This document shows, one piece after another, positions 23,776-36,940 of a stretch of 64,000 bases of DNA. A model generated the notes under the pieces. That model saw only the letters and a list, made by a program, of their open reading frames with translations, did not search any database and was not told the origin of the DNA. The stretch's first letter is position 1, and every line of letters begins with the position of its first letter. The position numbers and the translations under genes were made by a program. The stretch spans positions 124,001 through 188,000 of the forward strand of contig MU400570.1 of the NCBI GenBank assembly GCA_022578965.1, read 5' to 3'. This stretch comes from Xylaria sp. FL1777. Taxonomy: Eukaryota > Ascomycota > Sordariomycetes > Xylariales > Xylariaceae.

Positions 23776-25306
23776 AACAGTTTCTTGTGGGCAACTATTA
23801 TTTCAACATGACTACAATGTAGAGAGGTCTTGTGTGTGCGTGCGGAAACCCACACAGGCGCAACTTTCTAGGGAATCTTCACTACTGCTTGATAAAGAGC
23901 GAGGTACTGTGAAGGAAGTGTAGAGGGGACGAGGGCGTTTGGACGTTCATGATGGAAAGGGAGGACGGATGGACGTTGGACGAGCAAACGAATAAACGAG
24001 CGAGCGAGCGAGCTATCTTCGTATAAAGTTGGGAACAACTCACCACACGTAAAAACCACCAGTTCTCACCAACTTAGTAGTATCCTGTTATATACCCCAG
24101 ATACTTTTATTTTATTTCTCTCAAATCCATTTGGAAGTTGAAGAGGGATAAATATGAATTGAAAACCCTCTGATTTTACTCGTTTTACTCCGTTCCGTCG
24201 AGTCTTAGTTTGCTTTAATTACCCCAAGAGTAACTAAGCGAATACGGAAGTAGACGTACGTGTCTTATGAATGGCTGTGTCAGGGCAGACATCTAGAGAA
24301 CGAAGAGACAGACACTGCGAGTTGCAAGCGTGTTTTTTTTTCTAGTAGAAGTCGAGGTACATAGACTGTGCTGCCTACTCCTCCAGGGGCACCTAGATAT
24401 TCATTGCGTCTAATATGGGTGACTTGCGTGTACGCGTACGTGGGTGTTCGCCTGTTTGTTTCACGGACTTATTCCTACGATCTTCTTAGATATGTCGAGC
24501 ATAACGTTAGCTTCCCACTCGAGTCAGATGAGTGTACGATATCAAGCAATTCTCAAGGGAGCTGCTTCGGTTCTTCCTGCCTGGTAAAACGCGTTGAGTT
24601 ATCATTATATAAAAAGTCTAATCTTTTTGACTCACGTCTTTCTCGTCTGCTCTTTTCGTTATTAAGATTTGTCCCCCGTTGATGACTAAGTATCTATCGG
24701 TCGGTCGAACGATAGACGAGTCCTACCAACTATTCCTTTACCCCTGTTTGATAGGTGCAAGAGACGACCTCCTGATATAAGAAGTAAAGGGAACAGACCG
24801 TGAGATTTGAGTTGTTGTCTATTGGCATGCTATTCCCTCAGATGAACTAGTCTTCTTCTTTCTACCCATACAATTCATTCGGAAAAGCCCAACCCAACAT
24901 GGTTCTCGTTGCAAGCCCAGTTACAAACTCCCCGCCCCTGATGTTTGTATGTATGCATGATGCACGCATTCCAGATGTGATTACCAACAAAAAAAAAAAA
25001 AAGGCAGAAGGGTAGTGGAACATATCACATTACCCATTCGTTGTCCCATACCATAGTCCCCTGCTCTACACCCTCTCATCGAAGGCAAAGACTTAGGGCG
25101 GTCTTGTGATTATCCACCTTTGGGGAAATCCGACAATGCCTCCCCCACAGAACCATCATTCGAGAACAGAAACTTCCTGTTGTCAATTCCAAGACGGAGC
25201 AACCAAAAATTTATGGGGGTATAATATTCCTGTAATAACGCGGCATTTTTCATATTGAACTTCTCCTTGAGACTTCAAGATTCCGCGACAGTCACTGCGC
25301 GTCGCC
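23776..25306. other. Intergenic, convergent 3' ends of C2H2 and kinesin genes
   Basis: About 1.5 kb with no supported gene. It contains a short GAGC repeat at 23996-24012, T-rich and A-rich tracts (A13 near 24990) and scattered small frames without features. The 3' UTRs of both flanking genes must lie here. Confidence 0.55.
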
Positions 25307-28224
25307 TTATTTCTGGAAGAACCAGCTGCTTCTCTTACCAGCATTGCCTTCGTTCTGCAGATTTGCGACAGCGGGGACTTGAGCAGGTGCCTCACCACCG
25401 CCTCCTCGAAGCGGTTTCGCAATACGGCTACCCGCATTGGCAAAGCTAAATCCGCCGGCGCCAGGTGCCGCATTCAAGCCACGAGTTGAACCCGCCTTGG
25501 CTGCTTCCAAGCGCTCCTTGACAGCTGTGAGCTGAGTCTCAAACCTACAGTCCTTATTAGTATATGTTGGATTCTTCGAGTCGCAAGGGGAAACAAACCG
25601 GTGGTTTGACGCGATCAACTTATCTTGGCTGTCTTGCAGAAGGCTTTCCAAGCTCGAGATGCGTTCATTCCTGGCAATAAGCTTTCTCTCGGCGATGGCC
25701 ACTTCTTTCTTGAGGCTGCTATTTTGCTCTACAAGCTGACGTTGGACTTGGGTTAGCTGTTCTAGATTGCGCTCAAGGAACGCCATTTTCTTCTGTTGCG
25801 CGCGATTGTTAGATGATCGTAGGACGTTGTTGTACTGTTCCCGGGTTTCATCGAGCGAAATTTCGAGTTCGACAACGCGTTCACATCGATTTTGGAGATC
25901 TCGCATCAGACTCTTCTTCATCACATCGAACTCAGCAATTTGCTGTTGGATGGTCTTGCCATTAGCAAGACCAGGCGCCGCTACAGCCCCTGATTTGATG
26001 CGAGACTGCAACTCCTCAATCAGGGTCTTCATCCGAGCATTCTCAGATGATTTTTGAGTAATATCAGCCTTAAGTTCGTCCACCAGTTCCATCTGCGTAG
26101 TTTGCTTATTGGCATATGCCTTCTGCAATCGGTCCTTAACTTCTTCAATATCGGTGTCTCCAAGGTTGCGAGCGAGGAGATCCTCGTACTCCTGTTGTAG
26201 ATTCTCTAGGCGGCTCTCTAGTTCTATCCGCCGACGTGCTTCGGCATCGCCAGAGACACCACTGTAAAGTGAGAGCTCAGCTTGCCGAACAATACCTTGC
26301 GTCTCCATGAGTTTTGCCTTGATCTCCTGCAAATCTTCCGAGGGGATAGGGTTGCCTTCGTAGCTTTGCTGGTACAAAGCCTCGACTTGTTCTATCGCAT
26401 TGGCGATAGACTGCTCATTGGCACTGAATACGTCACTTCCCAAGTCGAAACCGGCCATCATTTTGGCCATCTTTTCCGCCTTTTTCCTTTCCTTTTCATC
26501 TAGAACTGCGCTCGTCTCCTTCGCACTCATCTTCACGTCTAGTAGTTGTTGCTTGACTTCGTCTAGCTCTGAGGTGAGTTCAGAGTTTGCCTCTTTGAGG
26601 GCATCCATAGTAATCTGGGCTTCTTTGCTCTCAAATGTTAAACGCTCGAGTTGCATTTTGGCCTCATTTACCTCTGTCGTTAACTTCTCATTTTCCTTCC
26701 CAACTTTGCTGTCATGCTCTTTCAGGAATGTTAATTCGTCCTTGGACTCCTGAAGAGACTTCTCAGCGGCTACTACAGCAGACTCCTTTTCTGCCAGCTG
26801 ATCCTGAAGCTCGTTTTCTCTTCGCAAAAACTCTTCTCTCTCGTCCTTATCCATAGGGAGACTGGGTGTGCCAGCGCGATCCGTCAGCGCCGGAGTTTCC
26901 GAGCGACTCTCTGGAACAAGCCGTGACGGTGTTGACGGCCGCGCACCTTTGGCATCTGCCTTTGCGACTGGGGCGCCATCAGATAGTGGAGGTACCCAGC
27001 GGTCTTTTGGAACTGACTCGCCGGAGCGCCAAAGTTGCACTTCGCCTTCCAAAGATGCGATATAGTTTTCGAAGTTTGTGATGTTAGTCTTGGCCTTGAC
27101 CAACATGGCTTTGAGTTCTGCCGGGCTGAGCTCGGCATTAACCTTGGCTTTATTCTTGATCGACTTAGCCCTCATACCGAACCGTAACGTACTTAGCGTC
27201 TCGGAATCGTTGTAACTACTTGGGGAGCAGTTAATGATCAAGGTAGTCCTGCTGTTACCTCCCAAAGATTCTTGCAAGATTCTGGTCAACTTGGAGTCAC
27301 GGTAGGGGATGTGTGAGGATTTGCCATCTGTGAGGGCATTGATGACCATGCCCAGTGCGCTCAAGCTCTTATTAATCTTCTTTGCCTCCTCTAGAGTCTG
27401 GCCACTTGCACCAGTTTTGCCGACCTTTTCACTACCAGCAAGATCGACTAGGAAGAGTTGTCCGCTTTTCATGGAACCTGTTTCGAGATTCTTTTGGGTA
27501 ACAGTGATAACGAAGATGGAGTGTGAACGGGAAGATTCCTGGTTCATGTTAGTTGCGGCAACAGCTCGGGCGTTACCACCCCTCTTCATGACCTCGAAGA
27601 CCTCTTCTACGCTCGAGACATATATCTCGAGAAGGCCCTTGACATACACTCCTCTATTCTTCTCCTCATGGACGGGTAGGTTGTCGTTTTGGGGTGCCAG
27701 TAGATCACGAATACGCTCCATATAAATTTCCATATAGCTAACCCGGACGGTATACTCGATAGTAGGGGGACTTGATAGGATACTGGTGAATATCTGTTCG
27801 ACGATACGGGGCGTAATTCCCTTGCCATTTTCATCTTCTATGCTGGTTCCCATCATCGTGTACGACTTTCCGGCACCGGTCTGGCCGTAAGCAAAGACGG
27901 TTCCATTGTAGCCGTTGAGAATGTCGTCGACGGTGGGCTTGATGGAATAATCGAATATTTCGTGCTGCTTCACCTTCATATCAAACACGCGGTCGAAGGT
28001 GAAGGAGCCGGCGGCCTCAGCCGACTACGACGAGAGTCAGTCAGTCAGTCAGCCCTCCTAGACAGCTGCCAGGCTAGAATACGACGGGAGGGGGTGGTGC
28101 GCACGTTGATAGCACAGGTATCACCGCCATCGAAGCTGACTATGGGCTCACCGCCTGATTCCAGCTCGATCCTGTTCTGCGGGCGGAAGCGGGCCACGAC
28201 CTTGATGCTGTTGGCGCTCGACAT
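25307..28224 (-). CDS. KHC: Conventional kinesin heavy chain (kinesin-1)
   Basis: Plus-end-directed microtubule motor for vesicle and organelle transport in hyphae. Exons 28105-28224, 25599-28024 and 25307-25544 give 927 residues, close to the size I recall for fungal kinesin-1. Motor domain 1-~330: P-loop GQTGAGKSYT (about 87-96), switch I NQESSRSHS, switch II DLAGSEK, and microtubule-binding YRDSKLTRILQESLGG. A neck and a long coiled-coil stalk with Pro/Ser-rich hinges follow. The tail contains the autoinhibitory IAK element (GSRIAKPLRGGGG) and ends SSWFFQK. Intron 1 (80 bp) carries tandem GACT repeats. Intron 2 (54 bp, branch TACTAAT) has no in-frame stop and is a multiple of three, so retention would add 18 residues just before the tail. 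As in other fungi, no light-chain gene is seen nearby. Confidence 0.96.
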
Positions 28225-29603
28225 GGCGGAGAGGAAGGTGGCGTAGCGCCGACGCGGGTATGCGCAGCAGGTGGTGAGATGACGGGAGGCGGGAGGAACA
28301 GGGAGGAACAGGGAGGAACAGAAGCGAAGACAAGCAGTTCTATGTCATATTCTGGACAGCCGGGTGAAGCAATGTGCATGTGCGGTGCTCAGACACAGCT
28401 CGACCGCCTCGACGGCGAACAGGCCAAAGGGACGTATGTTGGCGGTCGGAAAGCACCAGAAGGAGGAAGATGTGCGGCAGACGATGCAGACGAAACAGCC
28501 CAAAATGCTAGAGTCGCGTTGTATGTATGTATAATAAGTTGGAGGCAGCGTGGCACGTTACAGCTGTATGATAAATGATAAGCTGGGATAGCCGACTGGC
28601 TGCGAGGAGGAGCATTGGACAGGGTTGACGGGCCATTTCCGGGGGGGTTCGACGGGTGCCTGAATGAACACCACTATGGCCGCCTGGAGACTGGCATGTC
28701 TAGGCGGTCCTAGGTGCTGTTCCTGACCTCCTAGTGTACCTACACCTGCAGTATTCCAGCGCAGAATCAGGGGTTCTTCAGGACCCCCTCATCTACCCCA
28801 CTACACCACCGGTACTGTAGTATAAATAAAAAAACTTGGAACTACGTACATGCCATAACATAGTCCTGTTTGGTAATCACACAGCATACCTAAGGGCGCC
28901 GACAGCCCGTACTACTTCACAAAAAGCCAAACAAAACATTTCATTGATATGTGAAATGTGCGATAGTATTTTTTTAAATCTTTTACTAAGAAAAGAAAGC
29001 TTAGGATTGTGATCCCTTGCGTAATAGGTGTTATATAGTACGTGTAGGTACTTGTTTCATCCATAACGGACAAGGTACAGGGTCTAGCGATTCGGTGTAT
29101 CTACGCCATCGGTACTTATGCATTTAGATTGCGGATTTATGCACGCCCATCCCTCGATTACGTATGTAAGTAGGTAGATAGATAGATCGATACTACTACA
29201 GTCTGGTGATATACTATACAGCGATTCCCAGATGGGGAGATGGGTATGTATACAGCATTAAAACACGCAATGGAGATCAAGCAGAACCTGAAAATAAATA
29301 GATGGGGATGATTTGTGATAACGCCGCCTTCATGCGAAGTGAACCTGAAGCAACAGATAATAAAAGGAGGCAATCCCACAGGACTCCGTCCACCAAGCTC
29401 ACATACTAAGTACCTATTGTCAACGCCAGCTGAGTAGTTGCCCGGATTTTGCGTCGTGGATGTGTAGATGTGTCCCTGCCATGACGCCTTGTCTTTCGCT
29501 CCCGTAAAATATGCACCCTCCCAGCCTGCCTGAACGCCAACTCCAGCAGTGAGCTCCCGCTGCCGGGCAGTGACCTGCCAAGCTCAAAGTACAATTCACG
29601 GAA
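28225..29603. other. Intergenic: kinesin promoter, RAD6 3' side
   Basis: Upstream region of the kinesin gene and 3' flank of the E2 gene. It contains three tandem copies of a 10-bp unit at 28291-28320 in the probable kinesin 5' UTR. No gene is supported in the remainder. Confidence 0.55.
28291..28320. repeat. Three tandem copies of GGGAGGAACA
   Basis: Perfect 10-bp x 3 array 67-96 bp upstream of the kinesin ATG. On the transcribed strand it reads as a CT-rich tract, which is common in fungal 5' leaders. Confidence 0.93.
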
Positions 29604-30235
29604 TCAGTCTTCCCAACTCTTCTCTACCGTCTCGCGCACCCGCTTGGTGTATTCTTTACGGTTATCCTTGTAGAGATTCGATGCTTCAACGTTCGCGGGC
29701 GATCCCGTGTTGGGGTCGTTTAGTAGGCTAGAAGACGCCGAAGTCAGCACCACCCACCGATGCTATATTGGGGATTGTCTCTACCTCTGTATACTTGTCA
29801 ACACAGCAGCCACATCGTATGTGGGGCTCCATCGGTTCTGGAGGATATCGAGGCAAAGCTCTCCGGTGGCATATACGTTGGGATGGAACATCTGGCTGAT
29901 GAACTTTACGGCTGGTGGTTTGTTCGGGTACTGCTCTTCAAAGTGCATCACCAGGCGGAATGTCCCATCCTCAAATGGGGTATCAGCGGGGCCGATGATG
30001 ACAGCATTCCTACACCCAAAGGTCAGTCTGGAACTGTCGCAAATATCCAGAGCTTCGGGCATTGTTCTTACCAGGTCATGACATTATCGGGTACGGGAGA
30101 CGCAGATACGCCAGCAGGAGGATCTGTCTGCATCCGCTACATGAAGAATCTCGTCAGTCGAGTGCGCCGACAATTCTGGGCAGCTTGCCATACCTTGAAG
30201 TCTCGCATCAAACGACGGCGCGCAGCGGTTGACAT
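29604..30235 (-). CDS. RAD6: Ubiquitin-conjugating enzyme E2, RAD6/UBC2 type
   Basis: Four exons (30194-30235, 30072-30136, 29785-30009, 29604-29727) join to exactly 151 residues, the length of fungal RAD6 proteins (Neurospora mus-8). The enzyme carries ubiquitin for post-replication repair (PCNA), histone H2B and N-end-rule substrates, acting with RING E3s such as RAD18, BRE1 and UBR1. Seen in sequence: N-terminus [14 protein letters not shown], the PCNA-type motif [14 protein letters not shown], the HPN motif FHPNVYATG, active-site Cys in [13 protein letters not shown] (about residue 88), and [12 protein letters not shown]. The C-terminus is short (ETVEKSWED) and lacks the polyacidic tail of the budding-yeast protein, as is normal in filamentous fungi. 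Introns of 57-62 bp all have GT/AG ends and phases that fit. Confidence 0.97.
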
Positions 30236-30868
30236 GATGACTAAAAGGTGTAGTTGCTAGTGCTGATACGACGCTAATGGATTTGAAGAGAAGGGATCCC
30301 TCGGCTTCCCACGATATGCGTGCGTTGCGAGGTGTCTGGAAACGTCGCTCGTCTAGCGGTATGCGACGACAAAACAAGAAGACCTTTTCGGCGTGGTGGG
30401 AGATAGTTGGGATGCGTGGAAAGCGGGATGTGTTGTAACTTGTAGGGGATCAGGTGGGAGGCGGGCAGGGGGCGGGATAACATTACATTAAGTATGATGT
30501 TACGAGATAATCATGTTAATAAGCATATACTCTCGTAAAACTCAATGGTCTCTAGATGCATTCGAAGATATGTACCTATTGATACAACAGATCAATAGAT
30601 AGACAATGGATACACGTGGGGAAACCGGAGTTAGTCATCTCTCCCGCCACAAGCCGAGTCAGGACCGAGGCAATGATGGGCCGGGATAGCGTCGGCTACG
30701 GCGAGACTACCCATACATGTAGATAGAATGCGGTTGAACCACCACATTCCCAGAACACTATGTTTAAGCAATCTCTCCAACGGCAATATCAAGACGGGGC
30801 GCTTCCTCAATTCTTGCCAACATACTTGAGGCTATTTACACTCTCTATCCAGATCACATATTGCCAAC
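30236..30868. promoter_or_regulatory. Divergent promoter between RAD6 and the thiolase gene
   Basis: 633 bp separate two head-to-head start codons, so both promoters and 5' UTRs must lie here. No single recognised control element stands out. Confidence 0.6.
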
Positions 30869-32296
<1,428 letters not shown>

Positions 32297-32922
32297 ATAT
32301 GAGTTCTGTAAAAGTTAGGAAATGTAATGGTAGCGCATATATATCATGGTATGATGACTTGACATGATGTTGCCATCTAGCTAGGTATGTCTTTCATTGC
32401 GATTTTAGCCCACCAATCGCTACGTCTAAGCGTAAATCATCATGGTGACTATTCCGAGAAGGACTCGGCATCTTTCACTGAGGAATTTGTGTTTTCTACC
32501 CGGTAGTGCTTTTGATCTTGGGAAAGTCGACGATAGCACGGGAAGTCCCATTAAATAAGAGCACCCGAATGCAAGTACCCGCATGATGCCACTTTATTTT
32601 ACATTGCATATGTGAGGCGGCAATACACCTCTTTAGCCGCATAAGCACATGCTGCTATTGTCATGCAATTTGATGGGACATGCTACCTATCTCCATTATC
32701 AATAGTCAATGGTTCTCGTATCGTGAATGGTTCTCTACCTCTACCTGTCTAGCTAGAATACGTAGGAATTGGAACGCTGGGTCTCTAGCGGTAACCCCCA
32801 TCTATCTATTTCAACACCAGTCGCCAATTCAATTGTGTAGGCTCATTTATGCAGCATAATGATCTGGCCTTCGAGATAGAGCAGCTGTTGAGGTCTTCTA
32901 GCTACCGGCATACATACCCGCC
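32297..32922. other. Intergenic between thiolase and CSN12-like genes
   Basis: 626 bp of tandem-gene spacer holding the thiolase 3' UTR and the next promoter. No gene or clear repeat. Confidence 0.6.
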
Positions 32923-34633
32923 ATGTCTTTAGCTATCCAGTTCTTGACTAGCATTCGAGGCTTTCTGAAAACCCGCAATGGCATCGGACTTCGCGACTGG
33001 CTTCGGGTTGAACCACCTCTACCCCAACAGTACCTCGATCTTGCCGCCGAACTGAAGACTGGCTATCGGAATACCAATGCCATCGCAAAGCTTGTGGAGA
33101 AGTGCCTGCCGGAGGAGGATGATCTGCCAGAAGATCAAGGCACTGCCTGGCCGGGATTTATCGCCTTCGTCAAAGACTACTTTGAATATTGGCGAGATGT
33201 AAACTTCGATGACCTTCTCGGGGCGCACCAGTTGCTCATGGGCCTGACCAGGTAGGTAGCTTCTGGTGCTCTCGCTCTCCCGTGGAATTATAGGCTAACT
33301 AGCCGGAACGTCAGCTCATGTACCACAGCACTAAATCACCCGACTTACGGAACCATCATGCTTCAGACGAGCATATCTTTATGCGGGTCCTTATCCAAGC
33401 TATCGATGACCTTGAACAAACGCCCGGATTTGACGAAGAAGCTCAATGCCGTAGATACTGGCGAAGATGACCAGACTTCAATTGTTGGCACAACAGCAGA
33501 AGCATTACAGAAGATCTTCACATCATGCCTCACAGATCGGTCTAGCCAACGATATGGCCAACCAGAGGGCAAAAAAGTCGGGGTCTACATATTCGCGAAC
33601 TTGACTCTAAAACTATTATTTGCCGTGTGTAGCCCTCCAATTAATCCCAAGTTGGTTCGAATGCCATGCTAATGCGATGTAGTGCCGCAAGACTCATTTG
33701 GCAAAACAGCTTTTTACTAATGTCAGCGCCAAAGCCCCTCCGTTATCATTCTACCCAGCGGCTCAGAGGGTCACATATCTATACTACCTAGGACGATTCC
33801 ATTTCATCAACAATCACTTTACAAGAGCTTCTCGCTGCCTTGAGGAGGCTTACCTTCAGACCCCGCCAAGCTTCCAAAAGCACCGCCAGCTTATTCTTAC
33901 TTATTTAGTGCCTTGTAACATGTTGCTTGGGCGTCTCCCTTCCCGGGCTCTTCTACAAAGACCAGAGATGCAATCGATGGTGCCAATCTTCTCTCAGTTC
34001 GCTCAGGCCATCCGCACGGGGAATTATATTCTTTTCCAGCAAGCCCTCGACTCAAACGAGAACTGGCTGTTCCGTAAAGGGTTGTTACTCACCCTCACTT
34101 ACCGCCTCCGCCCATTGCTGTGGCGCTCCCTCTCTCGACGAACATTTCTGCTTACCTATGTCGCACCAACAGAGGCTGATTCGCGCAAAGCTGCAACATT
34201 GGAGTTGTCACACCTCCTGATTACTACGTCATACGTTCAAAAGCGACTAGAAGGATATTTGCCGGTCCAACCTGCGGCCAAAGGAAGGCAATCACATATC
34301 AACAACATGTTTTTCAAGGCCGTTTCTAATAGTGCAGGGTCTGGGACGAGTGATTCAACGCTGGCTCCGCCACCTGGAGGCCCCAAGACTCTTCGGCCTA
34401 ATGAGGGTTTGATATGGGGGAATATGGCTGTCACAGCAGAACACGTTGAATCCATGGTAGCTTCCCTTTGTGCGCAAGGCCTTCTTCATGGATATGTTGC
34501 GCATTCCCAAGGTCGATTTGCTGTAATGGGTGCAAAGCAGAAGGGAAGTGCCGTAGCTGCAGGTTGGCCTTCTGTCTATGAAGTTCTCGGTCGGACGGAG
34601 GATGAAATACCTGGTTGGGTCAGAGACCAGTAA
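32923..34633 (+). CDS. CSN12: CSN12-like PCI-domain protein (COP9 signalosome/TREX-2 related)
   Basis: Three exons (32923-33251, 33315-33624, 33683-34633) encode 529 residues. The first join restores GLTSSCTTALNHPTYGTIML and the second LLFACRKTHLAKQLF, both expected in this family. The N-terminal half is helical. The C-terminal half is a PCI region: YLYYLGRFHFINNHFTRASRCLEEAYL (TPR-like helices), LTYLVPCNMLLGRLPS, and a winged-helix end including GNMAVTAEHVESMVASLCAQGLLHGYVAHSQG. CSN12/Thp1/PCID2 relatives occur in the COP9 signalosome or in the TREX-2 mRNA-export complex and act in the nucleus. Sequence alone supports the family better than the exact complex. Fungal genomes often annotate this protein as COP9 signalosome subunit 12. 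Confidence 0.9.
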
Positions 34634-35453
34634 AACGAAACTAGCCACCGCACAGCGTGTTTTCTGCCCCATGACTTCGCTATATATTTGATATGAGGTG
34701 GGACTGGTTCTGGCAGTGTTTAACGATGTATACGATTAAATGATACCCGGTACTGCTGTGCCTACTAGTCGTCAGGGTTTGAAAGTGCTTGGGGGGAAGT
34801 AAAAGTGAACAGTACAACTAATAACTCAAAGCCTAGAATATTCATTTCGACTAGATTCACTTGAAGGACGAGAGTTTTCTGTACAGAAATGTGCGTATTG
34901 CGTAGCACCACCCAAACTACCTTGAACGTGACGAACCTAGCATTGTTCGGAGTATATTAAGAGCTTAGGACTAACGTACCCATCTCGCATTGTTCTAGAG
35001 TTTCTCCACCAACCAACGTTGCTGTACAGTCGACGACGACTCTTACGTTTCCAATACAGCTTTTTAAGTTAGTGTTGCCAAAATGGCATTGGTGGATTTG
35101 TCTATGAAATTGTTTCTATTCACGACCTGGTAAATTGATCTCCAGATAATCGACAGCAGCGTACACTAGACAACCAGGATTCCCCAGGTTTTCCGGAATG
35201 TCCAGATTACGCAGCTTCCGCAGCGAATTGGGAAGCGAATGCGCCTCTGATACAACCGAGGGGCACATTGCTTCTAAGCTACCTATTCGTTAAATAATGG
35301 CTGTATCCGGCGTTTGTCATGACATTAGAGACGAAGTCCTGCTCTATTCATCGCGGAGATCGTCAAATCGTTGAAGTTTGAACGATTTCAGTAACAGCAA
35401 CTCTACCAGTCACGTCGGAATCGTAGATAGGTCCATATAAGCCAGCGGCAACT
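34634..35453. other. Intergenic: pectinesterase promoter
   Basis: 820 bp of spacer containing the CSN12 3' UTR and the promoter of the secreted pectinesterase. No gene is supported. Confidence 0.55.
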
Positions 35454-36940
35454 ATGAAGGTGCTCGCCCTGCTCCTGAACAGCGCATCGCTCGCGCTCGC
35501 GGCCAGCCGCACGAGCCCACCCTCGGGATGTCTACACGTGGCCAAGAGCGGCGGCTCGTATACGACGGTCCAATCAGCCATCGACTCCCTCTCGACGACC
35601 TCGACCGCAGCTCAGTGCGTCTTCATCAACCAGGGCACCTTCACCGAGCAGGTGTACATCCCTGCGCGATCTGCTCAGCTCACCATCTACGGCTATACCA
35701 CGGATACCACGTCGTACGCGAATAACAAGGCTATCATCACGTATAATCTGCCCGCCTCGACCGCTGGAAGCAATGATGCCTCTGGCACGCTGAGGGTTCA
35801 CGCGGATAATGTCAAAGTCTACGTGAGTAATGTTCTGAGATGTCATTTTTACCCTGGTTCTGGTCGGAACTGAGAGTCACCTCTCCTGTGCTGGCCAGTT
35901 TCATTATTACTTACAAAGGAAAACCTGCTAATATCTGGCCTTGAAGAATGTGAATGTTGTGAATTCTTGTGCGTTACTACGTCTATTTTTCACACCTTTG
36001 TCCTCATCCTAGAGATGTTGGTTCATCTAAGAACGGGCGACTAAGGGAAAATATTGCAATTCCCTCAGATAAGACCAAGCAGACTAACCAGATCTCGGAC
36101 ACGTAGATGGTAAGGGTAGCCAGGCCATCGCCCTCAGCGCGCAGGCGGACGGCGGGTACTACGGATGCCAGTTCTACGGGTTCCAGGACACGCTGCTGGT
36201 GAACGAGGGCTTGCAGTACTACAGCAAGTGTCTGATCACGGGCGCCACCGACTTTATCTTCGGCCAGCGGGCGCAGGCGTGGTTCGAGGCATGCGATATC
36301 CGGGTTCGCAACGGCGGCTACTACATCACAGGTTCGTTATCCACCCGCGTACAATGTTCTTCATTTCTGCATAACGGCGCACAAGCGAGCTGATACAGGA
36401 TGGCAGCGAATGGCCGCGATTCGTCGTCTAACCCCTCTTATTACTTGTTCAACAACTGCGACGTTGCCGCCGCCTCCGGCGAGTCCGTCTCGAGCGGCAC
36501 CTACTATTTAGGACGGCCATGGAGAACGTACTCGCGCACCGTATTCCAGAACACGGCGTTGAGTGCTGGTAAGTACTTACCTACCTACCTACCTACCTAC
36601 CTACCCATCCCATACCAGATCAAGACGAGAACTGCAAAAGCTCTCATCCTCAGTAGAGATCTTCGTGAGAGGCGTCTTGCACCCCACCATCTCTTCGCCG
36701 TGATAGAGAAATCGCTGACTGACTGGGCTTCAAGTGATCAACGGCGCCGGGTGGCATATCTGGGACGACACCACTGATGTGGACACCGTCTACTATGCTG
36801 AGTATGCTAACTCGGGCTCGGGCGCCAGCGGCACCCGCGTCTCGTGGGAGACGAAGCTGAGCTCTGCTGTTAGCCAGACCACGGTTCTCGGCAGTGGTTA
36901 TACGAGTGGTGCTTGGTACGACGCCAGTTATCCGAACTAG
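35454..36940 (+). CDS. Secreted pectin methylesterase (carbohydrate esterase family 8)
   Basis: Removes methyl esters from plant pectin outside the cell, exposing it to pectinases. This suggests a plant-associated or plant-degrading lifestyle. Exons 35454-35822, 35947-35968, 36107-36331, 36407-36568 and 36735-36940 give 327 residues. Exon 2 is just 22 nt and encodes the NVNVVNS junction. A signal peptide occupies residues 1-~17. Active-site features are intact: SQAIALS, YGFQDTLL (Gln and acid/base Asp), ATDFIFG (nucleophile Asp), YYITANGRDSSSNP and YLGRPWR. The 3' splice site of intron 3 (GGCAG at 36402-36406) was chosen over TACAG a few bases earlier because only it keeps the frame and gives ITANGRD. 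Intron 4 contains a (TACC)n tract. Confidence 0.93.
36578..36605. repeat. (TACC)n microsatellite inside a pectinesterase intron
   Basis: About seven TACC units shortly after the donor of the last intron. Length changes here would not affect the coding frame. Confidence 0.9.
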
